A stretch of DNA of 64,000 nt from Alteromonas ponticola (GCF_012911815.1 NZ_JAATNW010000004.1:310001-374000), one strand, 5' to 3'. Positions 35,291-45,700 are shown, counted from the first letter of the stretch. Translations and numbers: made by a program. The notes: generated from the letters alone by a model not told the origin.

Positions 35291-36013
35291 CTAACGCGCA
35301 TCCGCGAACTGATACATTTCACATTTCCCCAGCGCTTCGCGGGCCTTATCCGGGACGTTGGTAAAGATGCCATCCACACCCCAGCCGCTCAACATGCGCA
35401 TATCTTCCACCTTGTCGACGGTGAATATCATGACCTTGGCGTTCAGGGTTTTCAGTTCCTCAATATATTCTTTGCTGACAACTTCCAAATCTACATGAAA
35501 CGAGTAGGCGTTCATTGTGTCTACCAGATCGTGACAATTTTCCAACACGGCGGCGGTCAGAATACCTAATTTTAAATCTGGCCGTTTACGACTGAGTTGC
35601 TTTAGCCAATGGTGATTAAACGATGAGACAATTATGTTTTCCAATGGAAAACCACTTGATTCAATCGCGTGATCAAAGTGTTTCAGCCAGTTATCTATGT
35701 TTGAGATATGCTTTATCTCAACATTACACACGCAATTGTGTGGAAGCATTTTCATCACTTCAATTAAGAAAGGAATAGGTTCACCATTGCCTGCGTCTAA
35801 CGAACGCAGGTACTCGATAGATTTGTCAGCAACCAGGCCTTCACCATCGGTCGTGCGTTCCAACCAGCGGTCGTGAAACACGATGAGATGGTTGTCCACC
35901 TCCATAGTATCAAACTCAACCCCGTCAGCGCCTTGATGAATTGCCAAATCAAACGCACTTAAGGTATTTTCCGGAGCAGCTTTACTTGCCCCTCGATGAC
36001 CTAGAATAAGCAT
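35291..36013 (-). CDS. Glycerophosphodiester phosphodiesterase
   Basis: A 240-residue cytosolic TIM-barrel GDPD that splits glycerophosphodiesters into alcohol and glycerol-3-phosphate. Catalytic pieces: HRGASKAAPENTLSAFD (His6) and VEFDTMEV with HDRWLERTT. No signal peptide, so it is UgpQ-like. Its start overlaps the stop of the EamA transporter gene by 1 bp. Together with psd nearby it belongs to a lipid-related neighbourhood. Confidence 0.9.
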   Translation of the reverse strand: MLILGHRGASKAAPENTLSAFDLAIHQGADGVEFDTMEVDNHLIVFHDRWLERTTDGEGLVADKSIEYLRSLDAGNGEPIPFLIEVMKMLPHNCVCNVEIKHISNIDNWLKHFDHAIESSGFPLENIIVSSFNHHWLKQLSRKRPDLKLGILTAAVLENCHDLVDTMNAYSFHVDLEVVSKEYIEELKTLNAKVMIFTVDKVEDMRMLSGWGVDGIFTNVPDKAREALGKCEMYQFADAR

Positions 36014-36888
36014 TAGCCAACCTCCTGTTGGTGAGAGCGCCCTGTATTGACAGTTTCGTAAATCGAAGCCGAAATGATTAACAAACCGCCGAGAAGTGTA
36101 GATAGTTCGGGTGTTTCTTTAAGCAACACCACCGCTAGCAACACGCCGTAAAGTGGCTGCATACAGGCAATTAATGAAAAGGTTTTAGCTCGAAGATATA
36201 TTAAACAGTTGGCGATAAGGGCATGTGGCAGGGCGGTAAAAAGCGTCCCCAGCGTAGCAATCAGCAATCCGGTAGATAAATTGATCTCGGTTAGCTCAGT
36301 GCTGCCAACCGGAATCAGGACGATACAAATAACTAAAATTTGCCACGCCATTGCTTTCGCGCCACCATAATGAGAAAAGTACTGCCGGTGAAGCAGATTC
36401 CTTAATGCATAAAGTATGGCAGAGGCAACACCGATTGCCACTCCCAGCGTGACATTATTATTTAAATCTGGTGCAGGAACGAGCAGGTAAATGCCTATCA
36501 GAACGACAAGCGCGCTGACCACATCCTGCCACTTAAGCCTGACAGCCTCAAAGAACGGCTCCATGAATACGGTGATGACTGGAAACGTGAACAGCGCGAT
36601 CAAGCCTACCGATACACTGGCATACTGCATGGCAGCGAAATAACTGACCCAGTGTGCAGCCATCAGTGCGCCCAGGCCGATGGCTATAAAATAATCGTGT
36701 TTACATGCTAATTTAAGCGACTCCCCTGACCACAGCAAGTAAGCTATCAGTGTCAGACAAGCGAAAACAGAACGCCCGATCGTAATATCGGTAGCGCTTA
36801 ATGGAATGAGATGAGAAAACAAGGCTGTGCCGCCGAGCAGCACAACTGTAACATGAAGCGTTACCAGGCTTCGTTTAATGGGATCCAT
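36013..36888 (-). CDS. EamA/DMT-superfamily transporter
   Basis: A 291-residue inner-membrane protein with ten predicted helices formed from two EamA repeats (about 5-140 and 150-285). The characteristic ATxxxxA.. pattern and the second repeat AMAWQILVICIVLIPVG are visible. It is a drug/metabolite exporter, with substrate unknown. It lies between psd and the GDPD gene, 10 bp after psd, so it is likely in the same transcript. Confidence 0.87.
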   Translation of the reverse strand: MDPIKRSLVTLHVTVVLLGGTALFSHLIPLSATDITIGRSVFACLTLIAYLLWSGESLKLACKHDYFIAIGLGALMAAHWVSYFAAMQYASVSVGLIALFTFPVITVFMEPFFEAVRLKWQDVVSALVVLIGIYLLVPAPDLNNNVTLGVAIGVASAILYALRNLLHRQYFSHYGGAKAMAWQILVICIVLIPVGSTELTEINLSTGLLIATLGTLFTALPHALIANCLIYLRAKTFSLIACMQPLYGVLLAVVLLKETPELSTLLGGLLIISASIYETVNTGRSHQQEVG

Positions 36889-36898
36889 CGACGATAAA

Positions 36899-37771
36899 TT
36901 ATTCGCTGGCTGAAGCTGCGCGTGTGGCCATTGGTTGACCTAATCGGGTTACCTGAAGTGGCGCCAGGTCGGTAAAATCGATGGAATCTGGTTCGAAACA
37001 CACCACAATGGTAGAGCCCAGTTTAAAGCGTCCCATTTCCTCTCCCTTTTTAAGATGGATACTGGTTTCATTGTCTGTTTCATATTTCCAATGCTGCACG
37101 TTTTTACCAGCGGGGGGAGTCACTGTGCCCGCCCATACGGTTTCGATGCTTGCCACTATAGTCGCGCCGACTAACACCATGGCCATTTTACCCACCGGCG
37201 TATCAAAATAAGCCACCACCCGTTCATTGCGTGCAAACAGGCCGGGGATATTTGCGGCGGTGAGCGGATTGACCGAAAATAGTTCGCCAGGAACATACAC
37301 CATGTCGGTCAGCGTGCCATCAACGGGCATATGTATGCGGTGATAATCCTTGGGGGCTAAGTAAATAGTGGCAAACTTACCATTTCGATACGGCGTTGCC
37401 AGTTCTGGCTTACCGCCCAGCAGCGTGGTAAGACTATAGTCATGGCCCTTTGCCTGAAATACGCTGTCGTGACGAATATCACCAAATTGACTCACTGCAC
37501 CATCGACAGCGTGGATGATAGAATTATCGTCCGCATCAATGGGCCTGGCGTCGTCTTTCAATGGACGGGTGAAAAATTCGTTAAAGGATTTGTAATGTGC
37601 GGGATCAGAATACATAGCCTCATCCATATTGACGTTGTATTGCTTAATAAAAAGTTTGATTAATCCCGTGGTCAATCCTCCTGCTTCGGCACTGGCCAGC
37701 TTACCTACCAACCTCGATAACAGATGCTTTGGTAACAGGTACTGAAGATTTACTTTTAACCAATCCAACAC
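36899..37771 (-). CDS. psd: Phosphatidylserine decarboxylase proenzyme
   Basis: A 290-residue membrane-associated enzyme that makes phosphatidylethanolamine. It is processed at the LGST motif (residues 251-254), where cleavage between Gly252 and Ser253 forms the pyruvoyl cofactor. [15 protein letters not shown] and [16 protein letters not shown] are conserved family blocks. It lies beside rsgA and the divergent orn gene, as in E. coli. Confidence 0.95.
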   Translation of the reverse strand: MLDWLKVNLQYLLPKHLLSRLVGKLASAEAGGLTTGLIKLFIKQYNVNMDEAMYSDPAHYKSFNEFFTRPLKDDARPIDADDNSIIHAVDGAVSQFGDIRHDSVFQAKGHDYSLTTLLGGKPELATPYRNGKFATIYLAPKDYHRIHMPVDGTLTDMVYVPGELFSVNPLTAANIPGLFARNERVVAYFDTPVGKMAMVLVGATIVASIETVWAGTVTPPAGKNVQHWKYETDNETSIHLKKGEEMGRFKLGSTIVVCFEPDSIDFTDLAPLQVTRLGQPMATRAASASE

Positions 37772-37866
37772 AACAATTCTCCGCTTTTAATCCTGGTATT
37801 CAAATTTCGGCCGCGATTGTACCCTATCTGTACGCAAATAGTTGTCTTTTTGGGTTACCGGAATTA

Positions 37867-38937
37867 TTAATTTGACGGAATGTAACTTGGACGCTGCTCT
37901 TCCATCGTGGCCAGAATTCTGTGATAACTGTCAAAGCGAGTTTGACTGATTTCACCTTTCTCCACTGCCTCGCGAATCATACATCCCGGGTCATTCAAGT
38001 GTTTACAGTCGCGGAATTTACACCCGCCGATATACTGTCTGAATTCAACAAACCCCCAGGTCACTTCCTCTTGGGTGAGGTGCCATAAACCAAATTCACG
38101 GACTCCGGGCGAATCGATTAAGTCGCCTCCGGCTGGCAGATGCAGAAGCTTTGCTGATGTAGTGGTGTGTTGGCCTAACCCTGATGTGGCTGAAATTTCA
38201 CCCACCACTTCATCCGCCTCTGGCAGGATTTTATTAATCAAGCTGGATTTACCAACCCCGGACTGGCCGACGAAGATGTTCGTTTTTTCACTCAGGTGTG
38301 CGTTCAAATCATCCAGCCCTTCAGCACTTTTACAACTGGTGTAAATAATTGAATATCCCAGCTCGGCATAGGTTTTGAGGGTGGTTTGTAACTGCGTGTA
38401 ATCCTCTTGGCTTAGCAACTCAACTTTATTCATTACAATGAGTGGGTGAATATTGATATGCTCACACGCGACTAAATAGCGATCAATAATATTTAACGAC
38501 ACTGCCGGAAGCACTGAACTGACGATAATTATTTGATCAATGTTGGCTGCAACTGGCTTGACGCCATCGTAATAATCCGGGCGGCTAAGCATACTGCGGC
38601 GATCTTTGACTAACTCGATCACCCCTTGCAGGGTTGCGTTAGTATGCTCATCTTTGCTGATTAGCACATCATCGCCACAGACTACCGAATCAATGGTTCT
38701 TCTGATGTGACAACGACAGATTTCGGGTGTATTTGAAATGACAATTTCCACATCCGCATGCTTACCAAACCGACCTACAACGCGACCTTCAATTAGTTCA
38801 GCAGTATTGAGAGTCTTTTCTGATGGCGTGTTTTTCAGCATTTTACTTCGATTTGCCGCCACCTGTCTTTTCTGTCGATGAGTCAATTTAGGTTTTTTAG
38901 CCACGATATCCTGATAAATTAGCGTATACTCTGCCAA
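37867..38937 (-). CDS. rsgA: Small ribosomal subunit biogenesis GTPase RsgA
   Basis: A 356-residue circularly permuted GTPase that helps 30S maturation. An N-terminal OB-fold precedes the G4 motif NKVE, then G1 GQSGVGKSSLINKI, then G3 DSPGVREFGL. The C-terminal zinc finger is CKFRDCKHLNDPGC. The N-terminal basic stretch KPKLTHRQKRQVAANRSK contacts rRNA. It diverges from orn with about 50 bp between starts, the order of E. coli. Confidence 0.95.
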   Translation of the reverse strand: MAEYTLIYQDIVAKKPKLTHRQKRQVAANRSKMLKNTPSEKTLNTAELIEGRVVGRFGKHADVEIVISNTPEICRCHIRRTIDSVVCGDDVLISKDEHTNATLQGVIELVKDRRSMLSRPDYYDGVKPVAANIDQIIIVSSVLPAVSLNIIDRYLVACEHINIHPLIVMNKVELLSQEDYTQLQTTLKTYAELGYSIIYTSCKSAEGLDDLNAHLSEKTNIFVGQSGVGKSSLINKILPEADEVVGEISATSGLGQHTTTSAKLLHLPAGGDLIDSPGVREFGLWHLTQEEVTWGFVEFRQYIGGCKFRDCKHLNDPGCMIREAVEKGEISQTRFDSYHRILATMEEQRPSYIPSN

Positions 38938-38986
38938 TCATACCGTTTGTTGAGCGTGCTTACCACGCCTATACACAGAGGACCCT

Positions 38987-39532
38987 ATGACAAAAGACAG
39001 TAAAAACCTGGTTTGGATTGATATGGAAATGACAGGACTCGATCCTGAAACCTGTAAAGTGCTGGAAATTGCCACCATAGTTACCGATGCGCAATTAAAC
39101 GTTTTAGCTGAAGGGCCGGTCATTGCCATACACCAATCTGACGAGATATTGGATAACATGGATGCATGGTGTGTGCGAGTTCACGGGGAAAGCGGCTTGA
39201 CCAAGCGTTGTCGCGAAAGTGCAATCACAGAGCAGCAAGCTGCTGAGACCACGATTAAGTTTTTAAGTGACTATGTGGATAAGGGGGTGTCGCCGCTGTG
39301 TGGCAATACCATCGGTCAGGACCGCCGCTTTATGGTCAAATACATGCCGGAACTGGAAGACTACTTTCACTACCGCAGCATTGATGTGTCGACAATTAAG
39401 GAATTGGCAAAACGCTGGAAACCAGATGTGCTCAACGGTTTCACCAAAAAAGGCGTACATTTGGCACTGGATGATATTCGCGAATCAATCGAAGAGCTCA
39501 AATATTACCGAGAGCACGTGTTTAGTATATAA
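38987..39532 (+). CDS. orn: Oligoribonuclease
   Basis: A 181-residue DEDDh 3'-5' exonuclease that degrades two- to five-nucleotide RNAs, including pGpG from c-di-GMP turnover. Motif I is [11 protein letters not shown], motif II is [11 protein letters not shown], and the end [20 protein letters not shown] holds the last His and Asp. An ordinary length for the family. tRNA-Gly follows, as in E. coli. Confidence 0.96.
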   Translation: MTKDSKNLVWIDMEMTGLDPETCKVLEIATIVTDAQLNVLAEGPVIAIHQSDEILDNMDAWCVRVHGESGLTKRCRESAITEQQAAETTIKFLSDYVDKGVSPLCGNTIGQDRRFMVKYMPELEDYFHYRSIDVSTIKELAKRWKPDVLNGFTKKGVHLALDDIRESIEELKYYREHVFSI

Positions 39533-39567
39533 ATTCGCCATGATGACAAAAAAGTTGTAATTAGGTA

Positions 39568-39595
39568 TTGCGTTAATAAAAATTTTTTGTAAAAT
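39568..39595 (+). promoter_or_regulatory. Promoter of the tRNA-Gly gene with GC-rich discriminator
   Basis: TTGCGT (39568-39573) and TAAAAT (39590-39595) are 16 bp apart. The next bases GCGCACC form a GC-rich discriminator typical of stable-RNA promoters under stringent control. Transcription would start near 39602. Confidence 0.7.
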
Positions 39596-39599
39596 GCGC

Positions 39600-39631
39600 A
39601 CCTCTTCAAGCAAAGCGATGCTTGAAGAGGT
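39600..39631 (+). other. Terminator-like hairpin between the tRNA promoter and tRNA-Gly
   Basis: ACCTCTTCAAGCA (39600-39612) and TGCTTGAAGAGGT (39619-39631) form a perfect 13-bp stem with a 6-nt loop, followed by CTTTTTAAT. It ends only 9 bp before the tRNA. It would look like a terminator of orn, but the tRNA promoter lies upstream of it. It may be an attenuator, a processing site, or a weak terminator that is read through. Confidence 0.75.
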
Positions 39632-39640
39632 CTTTTTAAT

Positions 39641-39716
<76 letters not shown>

Positions 39717-40058
39717 AATCTTTATCCTCCAAATTTTCATTTTCCAGATTTTGTATCAAACCCCTTTTTATGTTTGTTTGATTCAGCAAGTGTTTCAATA
39801 TCAGCGCGTTAAAAAGCCTCACTTTTAGCCTGTGGGTGAGCAAAATTTCGCTCCTTCGTGGCTTGAGATTCTGGTTGCTGGTGGGCGAACTAAGTCGAGC
39901 AATAAATTTAATTAATCTGAGCGATTTCATTTAATCCGGTTACATTAAATCCGTGTAATCATCTATAATCGAAACGAATTAGTAAATCGGAGTATGACGA
40001 CTAACTTTTCCTTGAGAAAATCAATTAAAAATTATAATTAGTCGTTGCAGTCTTAAAG
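39717..40058. other. 342-bp gap after tRNA-Gly
   Basis: No convincing gene was found. A minus-strand open frame across the tRNA (39652-39930) is an artefact of antisense tRNA sequence. A weak repeat ACGACTAA (39997-40004) / TTAGTCGT (40038-40045) flanks 33 nt just before the sulfotransferase start; its role is unknown. Confidence 0.5.
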
Positions 40059-41606
40059 ATGGAAACCCGCAGTCAGTTAATTTCAAAAGCAGAAGCCGCT
40101 TGCGATGCCGGCGATGTAGTTAATGCGCAACGAGCGTGCTCAATTTATCAAAAAAACTTTGGTGAGGACCCTGATATTTTGTGCCTCACCGGGCGTACCC
40201 TTCTTAACCTGCGTCAGTATACAGAAGCAGAAAAAGCGCTAACCCGGTCTTACGAACAGTCGCAAAGCAATATCACACTGGCCTATCTCATTATTGCGGC
40301 ATGCGCTTCATATAATCGTGCGCGAGTTGAAACTGTCGTCACAGAGCTTCAATTTGACCAAATAGAACAATACGAGCTTCTTGTTCTTCTCGGACAAAGT
40401 CTGGCGACCTTAAAGTTGCATACTTTAGCACTGGACGCGTACAACCAGGTTTGTGCTATATGGCCGCGGCGCGCAGATGGCTTTTATTATGCAGGTCGAA
40501 CATACGTTAAACTCGGCAATCGTCCACAAGCCGTCGTGTCACTAAAACAAGCCATTGATATAGAGCCGACGCATCTGCTGGCTAACCATACACTGGCTAT
40601 CGCCAACCCTGCTGACTTCGATTCGGCCCAGGTGGCAGCGCTGTCTGATGCATTTAAACAAGCTCATTCGGCAGGGGATCAGGATTCCGCTGTCATTTTG
40701 GCGCACACTTTAAACAAAATTTACGCGCATCAGGGGGCGTATAGAAAGGCAGAGAACATTTTATTGCAGGCAAAGGGTGAATTTGTAGAGGATGCCGAAA
40801 TATCAGAAGCAAGAAATGCCGCCATCTTCGACTGGTTGCTAGAGGGAAAACGCGAAAATTGCTTCGGTTCTGTGGGCAGTGCAAGTGACCAGCCCATCTT
40901 TATCGTCGGTATGCCCGAAACCGGATCGAATATTGTAGCTCACATTCTATCTGCGCATCCTGAGGTGGCAACACCATCATCCACTAACCTGTTTGTACAG
41001 GCAGTTAGCCAACTTTGCGATAGAAAAAAACATATATCGCTGGATTTAAAAGCATTGCTTGAAGCTGAGGAATTGGATAATCAGCGATTCGGTGAATACT
41101 ATCTGCAATTGACCAATGGAATGAAATCAGGCTCTGAAAAATACACCGTTGATTACCAGCCGTATAACTTTTTCAATGTGAGTCTGATCAAACGCGCTTT
41201 GCCGAACGCCAAAGTGATAATTATGTTGCGCGATCCTGTAGAAACAGTCATCGCCAATTATCTTAAGCTGACATTGCCCTTCAATCATACCAATGGGTAC
41301 ACTTACGATTTGACTTATTGCTGTCGGTACTATCGCCATTTTTATAATCTGATGCATCGGTGGCAGTCAATTTACGGCGACTCAATTCGTATCCAGTCGT
41401 ATGCAGCATTATCCAGCGATTGGGAAACAGAAGTGAATGCACTGTTCGATTACTGCGGCTTTGCAGCCGTTGATAAATCAACCAGGGCATTTCAACAGCG
41501 TATTTTATCAGCTCACCAAAAGCTCACCAATAATAATGACCTTGACCATTACACCACGTTTGCTGAGTTAGTGCGGAACAAATTGTCAGACTTACTTAGC
41601 GATTAA
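40059..41606 (+). CDS. TPR-repeat sulfotransferase-like protein
   Basis: A 515-residue protein. Residues about 1-245 form TPR-like helical pairs (YTEAEKALTRSYEQ, FYYAGRTYVKLGNRPQAVVSLKQAI), which bind partners. Residues about 278-515 resemble Sulfotransfer_3. The 5'-phosphosulfate loop, normally GMPRSGTTL, reads GMPETGSNIV (284-293), and the DKMP.NF region reads DYQPYNF. The 3'-phosphate segment normally RRDPRDTCLS reads MLRDPVETVIA (389-399). So several PAPS contacts are lost and catalysis is doubtful. No signal peptide. The ATG at 40059 has no clear ribosome site. It stands alone. Confidence 0.72.
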   Translation: METRSQLISKAEAACDAGDVVNAQRACSIYQKNFGEDPDILCLTGRTLLNLRQYTEAEKALTRSYEQSQSNITLAYLIIAACASYNRARVETVVTELQFDQIEQYELLVLLGQSLATLKLHTLALDAYNQVCAIWPRRADGFYYAGRTYVKLGNRPQAVVSLKQAIDIEPTHLLANHTLAIANPADFDSAQVAALSDAFKQAHSAGDQDSAVILAHTLNKIYAHQGAYRKAENILLQAKGEFVEDAEISEARNAAIFDWLLEGKRENCFGSVGSASDQPIFIVGMPETGSNIVAHILSAHPEVATPSSTNLFVQAVSQLCDRKKHISLDLKALLEAEELDNQRFGEYYLQLTNGMKSGSEKYTVDYQPYNFFNVSLIKRALPNAKVIIMLRDPVETVIANYLKLTLPFNHTNGYTYDLTYCCRYYRHFYNLMHRWQSIYGDSIRIQSYAALSSDWETEVNALFDYCGFAAVDKSTRAFQQRILSAHQKLTNNNDLDHYTTFAELVRNKLSDLLSD

Positions 41607-41775
41607 CCTGATCGGGAGACGTATAGGTGACGCCACGACTTGGTACAGGTTTGCATTCGGTATCATTAAGCTTCTGACAGCGATTGCCTGCTATGTTGTT
41701 GCAACCCCTTGTTGAATTTTGGTGCGTATCCAATTAGGCTTACTGGTCTAACCAGATTGAGTGAAGATATGACCC

Positions 41776-42282
41776 GTGAACACCAAAGCCAAACACAAAC
41801 CCAATCCCCTGAGGCAATTTGCAAATTGGGCTAACAAGAAACCAGACTGGTTAAGCCGCAGGCTGTTAACCTGGATATTCCGTTTTAAAGTGAAATTAAC
41901 CGGCACCACCAGACTGGAAATCCTGCACACCGATTTTACTTCCGTCACCTTTCGTCAGCGCAACTTAACCCGTGTGCAAAACCACATCGGTAGTGTGCAC
42001 GCCGCAGGTATGGCGTTGCTGGCTGAGTCTGCGACAGGGTTTATCGTTGGTGTCAATTTACCCGGTGATAAGTTGCCGTTGATAAAGTCGATGGAACTCA
42101 AATATGTAAAGCGAGCGAAAGGCGATATGCAAGCGATCGCTACACTCACAGAAGAACAACTTGCGCTAATGCAGCGTGAGGATAAAGGAGAGGTACTAGT
42201 GAATGTCAAGGTTACAGACGAGACCGGTGATGAGCCTGTTTTGTGTCAAATGCTATGGGCCTGGGTGGCGAAAAAAACCTGA
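41776..42282 (+). CDS. DUF4442 hotdog-fold (thioesterase-like) protein
   Basis: A 168-residue protein of the DUF4442/PaaI-like hotdog superfamily. RNLTRVQNHIGSVHAAGMALLAESATGF is the central helix typical of hotdog enzymes, followed by LPLIKSMELKYVKRAKGD. The acyl-CoA substrate is not known. The start is GTG at 41776; no ATG in frame. It is 170 bp after the sulfotransferase gene and 192 bp before ilvI. Confidence 0.8.
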   Translation: MNTKAKHKPNPLRQFANWANKKPDWLSRRLLTWIFRFKVKLTGTTRLEILHTDFTSVTFRQRNLTRVQNHIGSVHAAGMALLAESATGFIVGVNLPGDKLPLIKSMELKYVKRAKGDMQAIATLTEEQLALMQREDKGEVLVNVKVTDETGDEPVLCQMLWAWVAKKT

Positions 42283-42474
42283 TGGCGAAATTGTAAAAAT
42301 TGTGTTAATTGACCTAATTGGGAGTGGATAAAGCCTACTGGATAGGTTGTTCATCCTATTATTTTGCTATATTGGGATATATATCTCACTTTATTGAAAA
42401 TTGTTGTTTATCCTTCCTAGTTCCTTCGATATAGTCTCAAAACGGTGCTTTTATAGACAAAATGGGAGGGAGTT

Positions 42475-44187
42475 GTGAAGATGATGTCAGGTGCAGCCAT
42501 GGTGGTTGAGGCATTGAAAGATGCAGGTGTCAGCCATGTTTTTGGTTATCCGGGGGGCGCTGTTCTTGACATTTATGACGCACTATTTGCGCAAGATTCA
42601 GTTAAACATATTCTGGTTAGACACGAGCAGGCTGCTGCGCATATGGCAGACGGATACGCACGCTCGACGGGAAAAACGGGAACCGTTCTAGTTACCTCAG
42701 GACCAGGCGCTACTAATACGATAACCGGAATTGCCACGGCGTATATGGATTCCATTCCGATGGTGGTACTTTCAGGTCAGGTTCCGTCAATGCACATTGG
42801 CGAGGATGCGTTTCAGGAAACCGACATGGTCGGTTGCTCGCGCCCCATTGTTAAGCATAGCTTCCTGGTCAAGCGCACGGTTGATATTCCCGACGCGATA
42901 GCCAAAGCCTACTACATTGCAAGTACGGGCCGTCCTGGTCCAGTGGTGGTGGATTTGCCTAAAGATTTGGTTAATATTCAGGAAAAACACCTCTACTCCT
43001 ATCCGCAATCAATCTATATGCGGTCATACAATCCAACACTTAGCGGGCATAAAAAGCAGATTAAAAAAGCGCTTGAAGCGCTAAAGAATGCGCAGCGTCC
43101 GGTGTTGTATGTCGGCGGCGGTGCCGTTGCTGCTAACGCCAGCGCGAAAGTTATTGCCTTAGCTGAAAGCCTGCAGGCGCCGGTAACCTGTACGTTAATG
43201 GGGTTAGGCGCGTTTCCCGGCCAACACAATCAGAGCCTGGGCATGCTGGGGATGCACGGCACACTTGAGGCCAATAAAGCCATGCATAACGCAGACTGCA
43301 TCCTGGCCTTAGGCGCGCGCTTTGATGATCGCGTAACCAACAACGTGGCTAAATTCTGTCCGCATGCCACTATTATCCACGTTGATATTGACCCGGCTTC
43401 AATCTCAAAAACCGTTAATGCACATATCCCTGTAGTTGGAAGTGTGGAGAAAGTCCTTGAACAGTTACTCGAATCGTTAGCTTTGGAGGGCTCACAGGCG
43501 GATAAGTTAGCCGACTGGTGGCAACAAATTGAACAATGGCGCCAACGCAATTGTCTGCGTTATCAGCAGGCAGATGACAAAATCAAGCCGCAGCAGGTAG
43601 TGGAAAGTGTATATCGTCATACCCAGGGTCAAGCGTTTGTGAGCTCAGATGTAGGGCAGCATCAAATGTTTGCCGCCCTGTACTACAAATTTGCCCGTCC
43701 CCGACAATGGATTAACTCTGGGGGGCTGGGCACTATGGGATTTGGATTACCTGCGGCAATGGGGGTGCAGGTGGCTCACCCGGAGGCAACGTCAGTGGTA
43801 ATCACCGGAGACGGCAGCATCCAGATGAATATTCAGGAGCTATCTACCTGCTTGCAATACAACCTGCCAATTAAAATTATTTCGCTTAATAATCAGGCGC
43901 TGGGAATGGTGCGGCAATGGCAAGACATGATTTATAAAGGTCGTCACTCGCACTCTTATATGGAATCCATGCCGGATTTTGTCAAGCTGGCTGAAGCATA
44001 TGGTCATGTGGGAATTCGCGTCGATCATCCAGATGAACTTGAGGCGGCAATGGAGCAATGTTTTAGTCTGAAAGAGCGCTTGGTCTTTGTCGATGTCAGG
44101 GTAGATCAAAATGAACATGTTTATCCAATGCAAATTAAGTCCGGCGCTATGGATGATATGCGGTTAAGTAAAATGGAGCGTACCTGA
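42475..44187 (+). CDS. ilvI: Acetolactate synthase large subunit
   Basis: A 570-residue TPP enzyme that joins two pyruvates (or pyruvate and 2-oxobutyrate) in branched-chain amino-acid synthesis. Blocks: [34 protein letters not shown] (catalytic Glu), and the TPP motif [29 protein letters not shown]. The GTG start at 42475 is chosen because MKMMSGA aligns with E. coli IlvI MEMLSGA and GGGAGGG lies upstream. It overlaps ilvH by one base. Confidence 0.95.
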   Translation: MKMMSGAAMVVEALKDAGVSHVFGYPGGAVLDIYDALFAQDSVKHILVRHEQAAAHMADGYARSTGKTGTVLVTSGPGATNTITGIATAYMDSIPMVVLSGQVPSMHIGEDAFQETDMVGCSRPIVKHSFLVKRTVDIPDAIAKAYYIASTGRPGPVVVDLPKDLVNIQEKHLYSYPQSIYMRSYNPTLSGHKKQIKKALEALKNAQRPVLYVGGGAVAANASAKVIALAESLQAPVTCTLMGLGAFPGQHNQSLGMLGMHGTLEANKAMHNADCILALGARFDDRVTNNVAKFCPHATIIHVDIDPASISKTVNAHIPVVGSVEKVLEQLLESLALEGSQADKLADWWQQIEQWRQRNCLRYQQADDKIKPQQVVESVYRHTQGQAFVSSDVGQHQMFAALYYKFARPRQWINSGGLGTMGFGLPAAMGVQVAHPEATSVVITGDGSIQMNIQELSTCLQYNLPIKIISLNNQALGMVRQWQDMIYKGRHSHSYMESMPDFVKLAEAYGHVGIRVDHPDELEAAMEQCFSLKERLVFVDVRVDQNEHVYPMQIKSGAMDDMRLSKMERT

Positions 44188-44684
44188 TGAAACGAATAAT
44201 TTCAGTATTGATGGAAAATGCTCCGGGCGCATTATCCCGCATAATCGGCGTATTTTCACAGCGAGGCTACAATGTTGACTCATTGTGCGTGGCACCGACA
44301 AACGATCCCAGTTTATCGCGATTGACAATTATTACGCATGGTGACAGCAAAATTATCGAGCAGATAACGAAACAGGTTAACAAACTGATTGATGTATTAA
44401 AGGTTGCGGATCTGACCGAAGGCGCGCATATAGAACGAGAGTTGATGTTAATTAAGGTGGCCACGCGAACCGAAGCCATTCGTGCTGAGGTTAAGCGTAA
44501 TACGGATATTTTTCGAGCACGTATCGTCGATGTCAATGCACACAATTATACTATTGAGATTACCGGTACTACGGACAAACTTGACGCGTTTGCACTGACC
44601 ATGAGTCAGGCCTCTGAAATTATCGAATCGTCGCGAACGGGGGTGTGTGGTCTGGGCCGGGGTGAACGCGCGTTAAGGCCCTGA
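44187..44684 (+). CDS. ilvH: Acetolactate synthase small (regulatory) subunit
   Basis: A 165-residue subunit with an N-terminal ACT domain ([33 protein letters not shown]) that binds valine for feedback inhibition, and a C-terminal domain ending RTGVCGLGRGERAL. It stimulates the large subunit. The ATG overlaps the ilvI stop (TGATG), so translation is coupled. Confidence 0.96.
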   Translation: MKRIISVLMENAPGALSRIIGVFSQRGYNVDSLCVAPTNDPSLSRLTIITHGDSKIIEQITKQVNKLIDVLKVADLTEGAHIERELMLIKVATRTEAIRAEVKRNTDIFRARIVDVNAHNYTIEITGTTDKLDAFALTMSQASEIIESSRTGVCGLGRGERALRP

Positions 44685-44701
44685 ATGTTAGTAAATGCTT
44701 A

Positions 44702-45700
44702 CTACAGATGATATTTTCCGTAATAAACTTCAATTCGCAATGCTACACCATAGGAGGGCTTGAAGTCCTCCTCTCTTAACCATAGTACAAAGGGCTCAAC
44801 CTCATAAAACAACCACTCTCTATGAGGGTTGGTGCGATAACGCGCGCTAACATAGTATTGGTCGAGTCGGTTTCCGGGCTTAGTGAAGCCTTCGGTGAAT
44901 AGGTTGTAAATCACCGCAGAATCGTTAGTCAGAGGCTGCAGAAATTGCAGTTCGTGCCGCCACATCCAGTCTTCAGACAAGTCGCGGTAGTAATAGCGAT
45001 TGTTAAAGCGAAAAACATGGTCGGTTTCATTCACGTGTTGAAACGATGCCCCAACTTCGGCGCCAAATTCGTCACGAGTGTAATAATACGCTTCGGCGTC
45101 ATACAACATTGACCAGTTCTGATTGAATGAGTAGGTATCCCGGTAGCGGGATTTAAGGTAAATCTGGCCGCGTCGACCGGTTCCGATTCGATGCGAAAGG
45201 GACGAATCGTCAGACTTTTTGAACCTTAACGCAATTGTGGTGCTCTCTCTGGATGACAGACTCTGGTCGCGCACGGCGTTAATGGTATCATCTTCATCGT
45301 AATCGTCATCATCACTAAGCAATAAATCAACCCGGTCTTTTAAGGCTGGAAGTTTTACCCGGATACGAAACTTTAAATCCAGTTCTGACATGTCGCGTGT
45401 GCGCGGTTCCCAACCTAATCTGACACGTCCTTCCGCTCTGGCATCTTTGTACGCATCGCTACCTTCCACCGCAAAAAAACTATCGAGCTGACGTGCAGTA
45501 TTGTCCATGGATTGAGTCAAACTCTGCTGCCAGCGATCGAACCAGGAGGCATCCTTATTTTCGACCGTATCTGGAGGGAAGGGGCGCACTATTTCATCGG
45601 TTTTAAGCTCAGCATCAGCTTCACGATGATGTGACATTGTGCGATTTGAAGTGTCCTCAACAACAAGCGAGGAGCAAAACAATAATATCAGACAAGACAT
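44702..45700 (-). CDS. Unknown protein, probably an outer-membrane beta barrel
   Basis: A 332-residue protein I do not recognise. The N-terminus MSCLILLFCSSLVV is short and lacks basic residues, so the signal peptide is odd. The start has no ribosome site, so it may be wrong. Residues about 125-140 are very acidic (SDDDDYDEDD). The C-terminal two thirds alternate polar and aromatic residues: QIYLKSRYRDTYSFNQNWSMLYDAEAYYYTRDEFGAE, then HVFRFNNRYYYRDL and FYEVEPFVLWLREEDFKP. The last strand pattern YGVALRIEVYYGKYHL suits an outer-membrane barrel. Function unknown. It sits convergent to ilvH and upstream of tatA on the other strand. Confidence 0.65.
   Translation of the reverse strand: MSCLILLFCSSLVVEDTSNRTMSHHREADAELKTDEIVRPFPPDTVENKDASWFDRWQQSLTQSMDNTARQLDSFFAVEGSDAYKDARAEGRVRLGWEPRTRDMSELDLKFRIRVKLPALKDRVDLLLSDDDDYDEDDTINAVRDQSLSSRESTTIALRFKKSDDSSLSHRIGTGRRGQIYLKSRYRDTYSFNQNWSMLYDAEAYYYTRDEFGAEVGASFQHVNETDHVFRFNNRYYYRDLSEDWMWRHELQFLQPLTNDSAVIYNLFTEGFTKPGNRLDQYYVSARYRTNPHREWLFYEVEPFVLWLREEDFKPSYGVALRIEVYYGKYHL

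Noticed and set aside
42283-42474. Possible attenuator leader of ilvI
   Set aside because: No leader peptide rich in Leu/Val/Ile codons and no clear terminator were found; only an A/T-rich palindromic stretch is seen.
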